The notes under the pieces: model-generated
Database searches by the model: none
What the model was told of the DNA's origin: nothing
Seen by the model: the letters and a program-made list of their open reading frames with translations, nothing else
Source: VRUE01 sp040879985
GTDB lineage: Bacteria > Actinomycetota > Thermoleophilia > Solirubrobacterales > 70-9
Direction: 5' to 3'
Length of the DNA stretch: 57,260 bases
Assembly (NCBI GenBank): GCA_040879985.1
Contig: JBBDJH010000023.1
Location: forward strand, 1-57,260
Part shown: positions 1 through 8,412 of the stretch, one piece after another
How positions within the stretch are numbered: position 1 is the stretch's first letter
How the letters are laid out: every line of letters starts with the position of its first letter
Made by a program: the position numbers and the translations under genes

Positions 1-21
1 CCGCACGTCCGGTGGTGTGGG

Positions 22-46
22 AGGGGCGGGGGTAAGCCCCGCCCCT
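22..46. terminator. GC-rich hairpin at window start
   Basis: AGGGGCGGGG, a 5-nt loop, then CCCCGCCCCT form a perfect 10-bp stem. No T-run follows. It could terminate a gene lying left of the window or be a repeat; the window edge prevents a decision. Confidence 0.45.
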
Positions 47-114
47 ACCCGATTTGCGCGTAAGGCGGGGCGAAGAATTCACTTTCCGCGCGCCACGCGT
101 GCGCTCGGTCGCCC

Positions 115-120
115 TACGGT
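115..120 (+). promoter_or_regulatory. -10 box of leaderless gene at 127
   Basis: TACGGT ends 6 nt before ATG 127. The same TANNNT-N6-9-start layout recurs at many genes in this window and fits leaderless transcription. Confidence 0.45.
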
Positions 121-126
121 CGAGCC

Positions 127-363
127 ATGCACCTGGCTGTGCTCGACATCGCAACACTTGCTGCGCTGACTGATTTTGCCTCTGACAGCGCCGGGACGGT
201 CGTGGTGATCACCGGCGTCTTTGCCGGGTGCTTTCGCGCGGAGGCTGTCTTACGGCGATCTACGCCTGAGCAGGTCGAATGGAGGACGGCCATCGGGTTC
301 GCGGGTGGCGTAGCTGTTACGATACTTCTTGTCCTCGCAGACAAAATCTTGCAAGGGAGCTGA
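127..363 (+). CDS. small two-helix membrane protein, unknown function
   Basis: This 78-residue protein has two hydrophobic stretches, about residues 20-40 and 55-74, separated by a charged loop (RRSTPEQVEWR), so it is probably a small integral membrane protein. The start is supported by a TACGGT box 6 nt upstream and no better in-frame start. The next small membrane gene begins 2 nt after its stop, suggesting a two-gene operon. I recognise no family; the function is unknown. The low information content means a spurious reading frame cannot be fully excluded. Confidence 0.5.
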   Translation: MHLAVLDIATLAALTDFASDSAGTVVVITGVFAGCFRAEAVLRRSTPEQVEWRTAIGFAGGVAVTILLVLADKILQGS

Positions 364-365
364 CG

Positions 366-575
366 ATGCCGGTAATGCCGAAGGGACTGTTGACCAGGTT
401 CATCGCGGTCCTGGCGGGGATCGTGGTCATCGCGGTCGTCGCGGGCGTCACCGATATGTCATCCGATAACGCCGGGTTCATCGTCTTCCTCTATATCTTC
501 GCAGCGCCCGCCTACCTCAGCTACTTTCTCACCAAGCACGAAGATGAAATCCCGCCTCGCTCGGATCGGGACTGA
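366..575 (+). CDS. small membrane protein, unknown function
   Basis: The protein has 69 residues (MPVMPKGLLTRF...) with two predicted transmembrane helices, about residues 8-28 and 36-56, and an acidic C-terminal tail. The ATG at 366 was chosen because a GGGAG Shine-Dalgarno lies just upstream, inside the end of the previous gene. The frame also runs upstream to 279 but overlaps the previous gene. It sits in tandem with the gene at 127, so the two are probably co-transcribed. It converges on the DUF2304 gene and their stops abut. No family was recognised. Confidence 0.5.
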   Translation: MPVMPKGLLTRFIAVLAGIVVIAVVAGVTDMSSDNAGFIVFLYIFAAPAYLSYFLTKHEDEIPPRSDRD

Positions 576-974
576 TCAGGACCCGTCCTGCTCCTTGGCC
601 TTCTCCAGCGCCCGCTCCTGGGCGAGCCGGGTGATTTGGGCGGCCTGGCGGGACATGATCACGCTGAAGTTGAGCGCCAGGCCGAGCAGCAGCAGCAGGA
701 CGATCGAGAAGAGGGCGACGTTGGTGTCGCGCACACCCATCAGGTCGGCGACACCGGCCAGCAGGCCGGGGAAGACGGCGCCGGCGAGCATGCCCAGCCC
801 GGCGATGAACCAGACGACGCTGAAGCGCTCCTGCAGGCGGTCGCGGCGGATCAGCTCGAGGATCATCAGCATGAAGGCGACGGCGATGATCGCGGCGAGG
901 ATGCGCGTCTGCGCGGTGAGCTGGACGGTCGGCTCTTCGCTTGCCGCCGCCGCCGCGGCGAGCAGCGCCGTCAT
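576..974 (-). CDS. DUF2304 family membrane protein
   Basis: The protein has 132 residues with three hydrophobic segments, about 24-42, 50-72 and 85-106, and a charged C-terminal helix (residues 112-132). Length, topology and position match DUF2304, small membrane proteins that commonly accompany family 2 glycosyltransferases in polysaccharide or glycolipid loci. Its ATG overlaps the stop of the glycosyltransferase by 4 nt (ATGA), so the two are translationally coupled. The family has no established activity; a membrane partner role for the transferase is an inference from the pairing. Confidence 0.75.
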   Translation of the reverse strand: MTALLAAAAAASEEPTVQLTAQTRILAAIIAVAFMLMILELIRRDRLQERFSVVWFIAGLGMLAGAVFPGLLAGVADLMGVRDTNVALFSIVLLLLLGLALNFSVIMSRQAAQITRLAQERALEKAKEQDGS

Positions 975-1714
975 CGCTGCGCCCCCGCCTTGCGCGGCCG
1001 GAACTGGCCGACCAGCAGCACGATCATCCCCTTGAAGATGAAGAAGGCCGAGCGCAGCGGCGTCAGGAAGGAGGAGCCGCCGACCCGCTCCAGCATCCGC
1101 ACCGGCACCTCCTCGACCCGCAGCCCCTGGCGCACCGCCAGCTGCAGCGACTCGATCTCGGCGAAGTCGGGCGAGTAGTTCTCGCTGAACAGCTCCATCA
1201 CCCGCCGGTTGGCGGCGCGCATGCCGCTGGTCGTGTCGGTGAAGCGCTGCCGCGTCGCCAGGGTGAGGAAGAAGCGGAAGACGCTGGTGCCGATCCGCCG
1301 CGAGAGCGTCGGCCGGTAGTCCTCGCCGCCGACGCCCTCGGCGCCGCCCCCGCCGTCCGCCGCGCGGTAGCGCGAGCCGATCACCAGGTCGGCGCGGTCG
1401 GCGCGGACCTCCGCGAGCAGCCGCGCCACCTCGGGCGGCGGGTGCTGGCCGTCGGCGTCGAGGTGGGCGCAGAAGTCATAGCCGCCGCGCAGCGCGTAGA
1501 GGTAGCCGGTCTGCAGCGCCGCGCCGAGCCCCTGGTTGAAGGGCAGCGAGGCGACGACGGCGCCGGCCGCCGCGGCCCGCGCCGCGGTCTCGTCGCCGGA
1601 GCCGTCGTCGACGACGAGCACGTCGGCCTCGGGCAGGTGCTCGCGCACGCCGGCGATCACCGCGGCGACCGCATCAGCCTCGTTCCAGGCGGGTATGAAG
1701 ACCAGAGTGCGCAC
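971..1714 (-). CDS. GT2 family glycosyltransferase (polyprenyl-phosphate sugar transferase type)
   Basis: This 247-residue GT-A fold enzyme starts at GTG 1714; frame upstream of that reads through the divergent promoter region and shows no family similarity. Visible are the N-terminal FIPAWNEADA strand-loop, the nucleotide-binding VDDGSGDET segment near residue 35, and HLDADGQ, the metal-binding DXD-like site near residue 90. The C-terminus has a short hydrophobic stretch (FFIFKGMIVLLVGQF) that may contact the membrane. It resembles dolichyl- or polyprenyl-phosphate mannose/glucose synthases. It probably transfers a nucleotide sugar to a lipid carrier at the inner face of the membrane. It is coupled to the DUF2304 gene. 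The precise sugar cannot be told. Confidence 0.85.
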   Translation of the reverse strand: MRTLVFIPAWNEADAVAAVIAGVREHLPEADVLVVDDGSGDETAARAAAAGAVVASLPFNQGLGAALQTGYLYALRGGYDFCAHLDADGQHPPPEVARLLAEVRADRADLVIGSRYRAADGGGGAEGVGGEDYRPTLSRRIGTSVFRFFLTLATRQRFTDTTSGMRAANRRVMELFSENYSPDFAEIESLQLAVRQGLRVEEVPVRMLERVGGSSFLTPLRSAFFIFKGMIVLLVGQFRPRKAGAQR

Positions 1715-1814
1715 CGACCGATTCTCCCATGCCGAGCAGGCGTCGCCGCGCCCAGCCGGGCGGGCGCCGCGCCGATCTGTGTTAGTAAACGTCGATGAAC
1801 CGGGCGCGAACACG

Positions 1815-3116
1815 ATGAGAAGGATCGGGATCAGGCTCTGGCTGGTCAGCGCCTTCGCCGCCGTCACCCTGCTCACCGCCGGCGTCGTCTACCTGTTCGG
1901 CGACCGCCCCCGCGCGGTGCTCGGCGCGATCGCGCTCGGCGTCCTCGCCGGCTTCCTGATCGCGCTCGGCATCTCGCGCCGCGTGCGCCGCCTCTCCAGC
2001 GGCGCCGGCGAGCTCGCCGCGGGCGCCTTCGACACCCACCTCGAGGTCGGCGGCCGCGATGAGATCGGCGACCTCGCCCGGGCGCTCGAATCGATGCGCG
2101 CCTCGCTGAAGGAGAGCTTCGGGGTGCTCACCGCCGACCGCAACAAGCTGAAAGCGATCTTCGACGGCCTCACCGACGCGGTGATCGTGGTCGACGAGGA
2201 CGGCGGCCTGCGCTTCTCCAACCGCGCCGCCGCGAAGCTGCTCGACCCGCTCGGCCACCCCCCCGAGTCGATCCGCCCGCACCTCAAACGCGCCGCCGAC
2301 GTCGGCTTCGCCGCCCACCCGGCGCTGCGCATCGGCGACCGCGCCTACGCGATGAGCGCCCGCTCGCTGCCCAAGGAGCGCGCCGTCCTCGTCGTCGCCC
2401 GCGACCGCACCGACGAGATGCGCCGCGAGCTCGCCGAAGCCGACTTCATCTCCAACGCCGCGCACGAGCTGCGCAACCCGCTGGCCGGCATCTCCAGCGC
2501 GATCGAGGTCCTCCAGGAGGGCGGCAAGGACGACCCGCAGGCGCTCGACCACTTCCTCGGCCGGCTCGCCGAGGACGCCGAGCGGATGAACCGGCTGACC
2601 AAGTCGCTGCTCACCCTGGCCCGGGTCGAGTCGCTGGGCGCGGGGGACACCGAGGCGGTCGACGTCGCCGCGGCGATCCGCGACACGGTTGGGGCGGTCG
2701 AGACCCCGCAGCACATCGAGCTGGCCACCGAGGTCGAGCCCGAGCTGGCCGCCACCGGCGACCCGACCCTGCTGCGCCAGGTGATGACCGGCCTGCTGAC
2801 CAACGCCTTCAAGCACACGCCGCTGCCCGGGCGCGTTACCGTTCGCGGCCGTCGCGACGGCGAGCGAGAGGTGGTGCTGGAGGTGATCGACACGGGACCG
2901 GGCATTCCGGAGGCGGAGATAGAGCGGGTGTTCGAGCGCTTCTACCGGCGCGACGAGTCGCGCAAGCAGGAGGGCTTCGGCCTCGGCCTGGCGATCGCCC
3001 AGCGCATGGTCAGCGTGATGGGCGGCGAGATCGGCGCCCACTCGGTCGAGGGCGAGGGCAGCACCTTCTGGGTGCGGCTGCCGGCCGCGCAGCCGAGCAG
3101 GACGCCGGTGGCGTGA
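1815..3116 (+). CDS. two-component sensor histidine kinase
   Basis: The 433-residue membrane kinase has two transmembrane helices (about 9-27 and 33-52) with almost no extracytoplasmic loop, a HAMP-like linker (52-105) and a PAS-like region (110-195). The HisKA domain has phosphoacceptor His217 in FISNAAHELRNPL. The ATPase domain shows the N box (LLTNAFKHT, Asn330), G1 (DTGPGIP, 359-365), F box (FERFYR) and G2 (GFGLGL, 387-392), so it looks catalytically intact. ATG 1815 was chosen because it precedes the first helix with a basic RR start. The small loop suggests sensing within the membrane or cytoplasm. The response regulator follows 37 nt downstream and is the obvious partner. The stimulus is unknown. 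Confidence 0.93.
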   Translation: MRRIGIRLWLVSAFAAVTLLTAGVVYLFGDRPRAVLGAIALGVLAGFLIALGISRRVRRLSSGAGELAAGAFDTHLEVGGRDEIGDLARALESMRASLKESFGVLTADRNKLKAIFDGLTDAVIVVDEDGGLRFSNRAAAKLLDPLGHPPESIRPHLKRAADVGFAAHPALRIGDRAYAMSARSLPKERAVLVVARDRTDEMRRELAEADFISNAAHELRNPLAGISSAIEVLQEGGKDDPQALDHFLGRLAEDAERMNRLTKSLLTLARVESLGAGDTEAVDVAAAIRDTVGAVETPQHIELATEVEPELAATGDPTLLRQVMTGLLTNAFKHTPLPGRVTVRGRRDGEREVVLEVIDTGPGIPEAEIERVFERFYRRDESRKQEGFGLGLAIAQRMVSVMGGEIGAHSVEGEGSTFWVRLPAAQPSRTPVA

Positions 3117-3153
3117 GCGCCGACCGTCTATATATAGGCGCTGTGAGGGAGAG

Positions 3154-3855
<702 letters not shown>

Positions 3856-3882
3856 GGGTCGCCTCGTGGCCGCCGACGCAGC

Positions 3883-4158
3883 TCAGGCGGCGAGCGCGGC
3901 CTTGATCTCGCTGGTGTCGGCGACGGCCGGCGACTCGGGGAAGGTTACGGTGATCCTGCCGTCCCGCGCCAGCGCCTCCTTCGCTCCGACGATCGTTACG
4001 CCGATCAGCTCTTCGTGCTCGTCGTAGCGCACCCCGTGGCCCTCGGGAGTCTCGGGGGCGTCATAAGCGGGTCGGGGGTTCCCGATGGACAGGTAGAGCA
4101 CGTCGCTTTCGGCGTCGTAGTCGACGTCGTCGAACGTGTATGGCCCGATGTGAATCAC
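3883..4158 (-). CDS. DUF2283 family protein (putative antitoxin)
   Basis: The 91-residue protein has the DUF2283 pattern: a tyrosine-aspartate start (VDYDAESDVLYLSIGNP), then a strand with conserved RYDEHEELIGVTIVGAKE. DUF2283 proteins are often encoded beside DUF4258-like toxins and are considered the antitoxin. Its ATG (4158) overlaps the stop of the upstream gene by 4 nt, so the pair is coupled, here with the toxin candidate first. It lies within the island bounded by the 57-bp repeat. The antitoxin role is inferred from family and pairing only. Confidence 0.72.
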   Translation of the reverse strand: MIHIGPYTFDDVDYDAESDVLYLSIGNPRPAYDAPETPEGHGVRYDEHEELIGVTIVGAKEALARDGRITVTFPESPAVADTSEIKAALAA

Positions 4159-4448
4159 CTGGGACGCTCCTTCCGGACTCCGAAAGCGGAGACAACTCGC
4201 GCGGGTCGTTGGTTGAAGTCTACGATCACTCGCAGCCAGCGACTGGGACCGACCCCAGATCGGTAGAAGCGCTTTCGCTCAGACTTCGGATCCGCCACGA
4301 GCATATGGGGCGAGGCGACGGTCTCGAGGATCTCCGCTTGGTGCATGTCCATCTCGGGGTGCCTGCGGAGAATGTGCCCCCATGCGGCAGCCGTCAAGAC
4401 GACGACGGCGCCATCGGGCGTTCGTGTGCTGTCGAGGATCGACCCCAC
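4155..4448 (-). CDS. DUF4258/PBECR-like small protein (putative RNase toxin)
   Basis: The 97-residue protein starts at GTG 4448. The segment HILRRHPEM (near residues 26-34), followed by a conserved proline (ASPHMLVADP) and strands ending in VVSAFGV, matches small BECR-fold proteins such as DUF4258 or phage-type PBECR domains, several of which act as RNases. His and Arg residues in HILRRH and KRFYR could be catalytic. It is coupled by an ATGA overlap to the DUF2283 gene, making a two-gene toxin-antitoxin candidate. The exact family is uncertain and toxicity is an inference. Confidence 0.62.
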   Translation of the reverse strand: MGSILDSTRTPDGAVVVLTAAAWGHILRRHPEMDMHQAEILETVASPHMLVADPKSERKRFYRSGVGPSRWLRVIVDFNQRPARVVSAFGVRKERPR

Positions 4449-4668
4449 ATGGGTCTAATGATTCAGCGGCGGATTCTCTCCCCCCGCGGCACTATCGGCG
4501 CCGGCGCGATGCCGTGCCGGGCGCTGGACCGGAGACGGCCCTGACCGGAAAACAGACGACGATAGAGAGATAGGGGGGGAGAACTCACCCTCCCCTGTTC
4601 CTTATGTCTGTATAGGACACAAAGGGAACAGCGGAGCATCAGGGGTCGAGGGTCTGGGCTGGCGGATC
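4449..4668. other. 220-bp gap with GC-rich inverted segments, no gene seen
   Basis: This gap separates divergent genes. It holds a C-run (near 4472-4486) and a complementary G-run (near 4572-4584) that could pair, and one palindromic element at 4595-4631. No convincing coding frame or RNA gene was seen. Confidence 0.5.
4595..4631. repeat. palindromic element family A, copy 1
   Basis: CTGTTCC at 4595 pairs with GGAACAG ending at 4631. The inner part carries ATGTC...GACAC arms around a TATAG loop. The loop and arms closely match the copy at 5567-5613, so the AbiEi-like gene is flanked by two copies in the same orientation. Confidence 0.75.
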
Positions 4669-5550
4669 GTGCGCCTGGCCGAACGCCAGCACGGGGTCGT
4701 TTCGCGGCAGCAATTGCGGGCGCTGGGAATGACCGACACGTCGATCGCCCATGCCCTGTCGGTCGGGCGCCTGCACCCGGTGTTCCACGGAATCTTTGCG
4801 CTCGGGCGGCCGCGGCTCGGGTCCCGCGGCCTGATGCTCGCCGCCACGCTCGCCTGCGGCCCGGGAACGGTGGTCTCGCATCGTTCCGCCGCTCGCCTGC
4901 TCGGACTGTGGGACAGCGAGTCGAAGTGGATCGATGTGATCGCACCGGTTCAGTCGGGACGAAAGATAGACGGCATCCACAGAAGCTTCGTCCGCCACCC
5001 GCGAGAGGACGAGCAGATAGAGCGCGACGGGATCCCCTGCACGACCCCGTCGCGCACGATCGTCGACATCGCTGGCCGGGTGGGCGCGGGTTCACTGCGC
5101 CGAACGGTGGAGCGCGCGGCGCAGCGCGGGATGCTCGACCCTCCGGCGATCGACGCGATCCTGGCCCGAGGTCGGCGCCGCGGCAGTCGCAACCTGCGCG
5201 CAATCCTCGTCGACTGGCGCCAGACGCACTCCCGTCACCTGCGAAGCGATCTCGAGGCCCTCCTGCTGCCACTGATCGTCGCGCGCGGCCTTCCGGCCCC
5301 GCTCACGAATTTCGAGCTGTACGTCGGGGGAGAAGTCGTGGAGGTTGACCTCTTCTGGCCAAAGCAGAGCCTTGTCGTCGAGGCCGACAGCCGCGCCTTT
5401 CACGGACATCAGGTTGCCTTCGAGCGTGATCGTGACCGAGACCGGGATCTCACCCTCGCCGGTTACAGGGTTCTGCGCGTCACCTGGCGTCAGCTGGAAG
5501 CGGAGCCCGCAAGGACCGTAGCCGCGATCGCCCGAGCCCTGGCACCGTAA
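4669..5550 (+). CDS. AbiEi-like / DUF559 endonuclease-fold protein
   Basis: The protein has 293 residues and a GTG start. The N-terminal part (1-60: LAERQHGVVSRQQLRALGM...) is the winged-helix AbiEi antitoxin-like domain with the usual GRLHPVFHGIFALG ending. The C-terminal part (about 200-285) has a DUF559/Vsr-like nuclease fold pattern: VEVDLFWPKQSLVVEADS, then FERDRDRDRDLTLAGYRVLRVTW. The Asp and Glu of this pattern could form a PD-(D/E)XK-type site. This architecture is common in high-GC actinobacteria, usually as a lone gene. The neighbours are a toxin-antitoxin candidate and flanking palindromes, all inside the repeat-bounded island. A DNA-binding or defence role is inferred, not shown. 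Confidence 0.8.
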   Translation: MRLAERQHGVVSRQQLRALGMTDTSIAHALSVGRLHPVFHGIFALGRPRLGSRGLMLAATLACGPGTVVSHRSAARLLGLWDSESKWIDVIAPVQSGRKIDGIHRSFVRHPREDEQIERDGIPCTTPSRTIVDIAGRVGAGSLRRTVERAAQRGMLDPPAIDAILARGRRRGSRNLRAILVDWRQTHSRHLRSDLEALLLPLIVARGLPAPLTNFELYVGGEVVEVDLFWPKQSLVVEADSRAFHGHQVAFERDRDRDRDLTLAGYRVLRVTWRQLEAEPARTVAAIARALAP

Positions 5551-5566
5551 TCATCCCCGACCACCC

Positions 5567-5613
5567 TTCCGCTGTTCTCTATGTCTACATAGGACACAAA
5601 AGGAACAGCGGAA
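5567..5613. repeat. palindromic element family A, copy 2
   Basis: TTCCGCTGTTC and GAACAGCGGAA form a perfect 11-bp outer stem. Inner CTATGT and ACATAG give a second stem. The sequence matches copy 1 at 4595. It ends 32 nt before the second 57-bp repeat. Confidence 0.82.
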
Positions 5614-5645
5614 CGGCTTTCGTCGAGGCCGGCCCACTCCGCGTT

Positions 5646-5702
5646 CCCGAGCTGATCGTCACCGTACGCGGCATCGGCTACAAGTTCGAAGCCGGCGGCT
5701 GA
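5646..5702 (+). repeat. 57-bp direct repeat, copy 2 (orphan response regulator 3' end)
   Basis: This copy encodes the last 18 codons and stop of an OmpR-type regulator with no gene body attached. It differs from 3799-3855 at one base. The patatin-like gene on the other strand takes its last residues and stop codon from it. Confidence 0.93.
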
Positions 5703-8290
5703 TCTGCTTCGAGCCGGTCGATGCGGCGCCGCAACTCCCGCCATCGGGCCTGCAGGAGGGGCACGAGGAGGTGGAAGACGATCAGGACCGGAACGGCGAA
5801 GAGGGCAAGGCTGGCCGCAAGCGTCTGCCAGGTTTCCTGGCCGAGCAGCGGCCAGAGCCGCCAGGCCGAAGTACCGGCGGCGGCGGCCGAGATAGCCAGC
5901 AGCGGGCCGCAGAGCAGCCAACCATCGCGCAGGCTGGCGAGCCAGGTGGTCGCTGCACCGCCGAACAGCGGCAGCCGCACGGCGGCGAGGCCGACCGCGA
6001 CGGCCAGCACCAGTGTCAGCAGCCATTCGGGCAGCTGCAGAGAGCCGGTCGCGAAGATGACGTTGGTGAAGTCGACGTCGCCGGGACCCTCGTAGCGGAG
6101 CAGCAGCGCGGCGCCGACGCTGCCGCTGCCGGCCAGTCCCGCCACCCAGAGCCAGTTGCGGCCGGGGTCGATCCCCCGCCAGGCGCGCAGGCCGGGCACC
6201 AGGACGACGCCAGCGACCGCCAGCGCGGCCACCAGGGAGACCAGCACCGGTTGCGACCAGACGTCGGAGAGGGCCGGCCGGGCGACGGCTTCGGTGGTCG
6301 CGAGCCTCATCGTCAGGTAGAGCGCCGCGGCCCAGAAGGCGAAAGCCACCGTGGCGCGGCTGAGCAGGCTTTGGGAGACCGAGCCCGAGACCGCCTGCAG
6401 CGGCGCCCGCACGACGCCGAAGAACTTCGAGAGGGGAGCACCCGCGGTGCGCGCCGCCGAGAGAGCGACGAAGGCGGCGTGCGTGATCGTGCGCAGGCCG
6501 AGGTCGCTGACCTCCTCGTTGGTGTCGTCGAGCTGGCTCGGCAGCGTCTCGCCTTGCGCGGCGCGCTCGCGCAGCGTTTCGATCGTCGCCCGCATCCCGC
6601 TCTCCAGCGGCAGCTCGAGCGGCGGCGAGGAACTGCCGCGCCGGCTGTCGCGGGCTGACTCCTCGACCAGGATCGGCAGCTCGTCCTGGAGGATCTCCAG
6701 CTGCGCCGCCCGGGTGAAGACGGCCTGGATCAGCGGTGTCTCGTCGCCGGGCCCGTCGAGCTCGGCCACGAACGCCGCCGTCAGCTGTTCGGCCAGCTGC
6801 TCCGCGCCAGGCACGCACTCGCCGCGCAGCGCGTACGCGGCCCATCCCTCCTCGAGCGTCTCGTGGATCAGCCAGCGGGCCGCCTCGGTCGCGTTTGGCG
6901 GCACCGCGCTTGCCGCCAGGGCCGCTGCCACAGTCGCCGCGCCGGCGGGTGGCCGCGCCTTGTCGACCAGCACCTCGACGATCCGGGCGGCCGCGTCGAG
7001 TCGCCCCCACATGAAGTCGTTGGCTCGCCAGGAGCTGCGGTAGAAGCCGGCGAAGTGGCCGAGGCCGACGCCGGTCAGCTTGTCGCGCGGCTCGGCCGGC
7101 TCGGCCTCGGCCGGCGACGGGGTCGCGCCCGGCTCCGCCATCAACTCGTCGAGGGAGAGCAGGCCGCGCCGCCGCCTGTAGGCGGGAAGCAGCGCGGTCG
7201 CGGTCGCCCGCAGGGTCGCCAGGTCGAGGCTCAGCAGCGGTTTCTGGATCAGCGGCGCCAGATGCGCCCGCCGCGTCGATTCTTCGACCGCGTAGAGCTG
7301 GTCGACGAAGGGCGCCAGGCGGGGGAGGTTGACCATGTAGCCGATCACGTCCTTCAGCTCCGGCGCAGCGACGCCTGTGCCCGGCACCGCCGGCTGCGGC
7401 GGGTCGGCGTTCAGGTAGCAGACGTAGCGCCGCACTCGGCCCTCGGCGCGCTGCCGCGGGATCAGGTCGAGCGCGGCTTTGATCGGCGCGTTGTCGAGCA
7501 GGCCGCCGTCGACGGCGTAGGCCGGTTGTTTCAGCTGCGCCAGTACGGCCGCGCTTCCGGTCACGTGCCACGGCTCGAAGGCAACCGGAAAGGAGGCCGA
7601 GCTCCGCGCTGCAGCCGCGAGGTTCGCCGCGGTGTAGTCCTGCGGCTCGCGGAAGCGGAAGCGCCCGCGGTGCTCGCGCGCGACCAGCTGGCCGCCCCAC
7701 TCGTCGGCGAAGATCTTCTCGACCCCGGCGACGTCGGTCATCGTCACTTCGAGCTGCGGCGCGCGCGCCTCGAGGTCGGCATGGCCTTTGGGCAGCGCCG
7801 AGGCCCGCGCCGCGGGGCTATCCGGGTCGGTCCCCAGCACGGCCTCGAAGGCGGCGAGCAGATCGTCGTGGAACATCTGGCCCTGCATCAGCGAGCTTGG
7901 CTCTTCCTCCGTCGCCTCGTGCAGCAGCCGCGAGAAATCGCCGAGCTGGATCCATTCGCGCCGCACGAACTCGGGGTGCAAGCGCCGCCCGGCTCGCATC
8001 GCCGCGCCCAGCAGCGCGCCGTTGATGCCGCCGGCGCTGGCGCCGCTGAGGATGTCGGGCACCAGCTGCCGGCCGAAGGCGGCGCAGAGGGCCGCGTAGG
8101 CGGAACGCGCTTTCGTCCCTCCTTCGGGTGGCGCGAAGTCGCCATAGGCGAGGTCCTCCGGCCCCAGGTGCGCCCGCCGCGCGCAGTCGAGCTCGACCGC
8201 GCATCCCCCCATCCAGACAGCGAGGCTGACGCCGCCGTTGAGCGCAAGGGCAATCCGGATCTCCTCGTCTGGTGGCGCGATGGGCGGCAC
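5678..8290 (-). CDS. patatin-like phospholipase family membrane protein
   Basis: This 870-residue protein starts at GTG 8290. The N-terminal patatin domain has the oxyanion-hole segment (LALNGGVSLAVWMGG, residues 15-29), the nucleophile elbow GASAGG with Ser85, and the catalytic Asp261 in DGGLLDN. It matches the long actinobacterial patatin-related type (TIGR03607-like). A middle region of about 300 residues is unassigned. The C-terminal third has about five to six hydrophobic segments (about 640-850), so it is probably membrane-anchored. It should hydrolyse acyl esters of lipids; the substrate is unknown. Its last codons and stop lie in the duplicated response-regulator tail (5646-5702). Confidence 0.88.
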   Translation of the reverse strand: MPPIAPPDEEIRIALALNGGVSLAVWMGGCAVELDCARRAHLGPEDLAYGDFAPPEGGTKARSAYAALCAAFGRQLVPDILSGASAGGINGALLGAAMRAGRRLHPEFVRREWIQLGDFSRLLHEATEEEPSSLMQGQMFHDDLLAAFEAVLGTDPDSPAARASALPKGHADLEARAPQLEVTMTDVAGVEKIFADEWGGQLVAREHRGRFRFREPQDYTAANLAAAARSSASFPVAFEPWHVTGSAAVLAQLKQPAYAVDGGLLDNAPIKAALDLIPRQRAEGRVRRYVCYLNADPPQPAVPGTGVAAPELKDVIGYMVNLPRLAPFVDQLYAVEESTRRAHLAPLIQKPLLSLDLATLRATATALLPAYRRRRGLLSLDELMAEPGATPSPAEAEPAEPRDKLTGVGLGHFAGFYRSSWRANDFMWGRLDAAARIVEVLVDKARPPAGAATVAAALAASAVPPNATEAARWLIHETLEEGWAAYALRGECVPGAEQLAEQLTAAFVAELDGPGDETPLIQAVFTRAAQLEILQDELPILVEESARDSRRGSSSPPLELPLESGMRATIETLRERAAQGETLPSQLDDTNEEVSDLGLRTITHAAFVALSAARTAGAPLSKFFGVVRAPLQAVSGSVSQSLLSRATVAFAFWAAALYLTMRLATTEAVARPALSDVWSQPVLVSLVAALAVAGVVLVPGLRAWRGIDPGRNWLWVAGLAGSGSVGAALLLRYEGPGDVDFTNVIFATGSLQLPEWLLTLVLAVAVGLAAVRLPLFGGAATTWLASLRDGWLLCGPLLAISAAAAGTSAWRLWPLLGQETWQTLAASLALFAVPVLIVFHLLVPLLQARWRELRRRIDRLEADQPPASNL

Positions 8291-8357
8291 CCTCTCATCT
8301 CAGCGCCTCGTAATCAAGTAAAGCTGAGCGGAGAACGAAGGGCGTAAGCAAACGGCA

Positions 8358-8412
8358 GTCATTACAGCGTCTCCTTTATGATGTACAAACATTAAAGGTA
8401 CGCTGTAATGAC
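8358..8412. promoter_or_regulatory. palindrome covering the ATPase promoter and start codon
   Basis: GTCATTACAGCGT (8358-8370) and its exact reverse complement (8400-8412) frame an inner CCTTTA/TAAAGG pair. The right arm contains the ATG at 8408. It could be an autoregulatory operator or an mRNA hairpin that hides the start. Confidence 0.7.

Noticed and set aside
5490..7700. Long minus-strand reading frame of 736 codons
   Set aside because: It lies in another frame of the patatin-like gene, is dominated by Arg, Gly and Ala, and shows no family motif.
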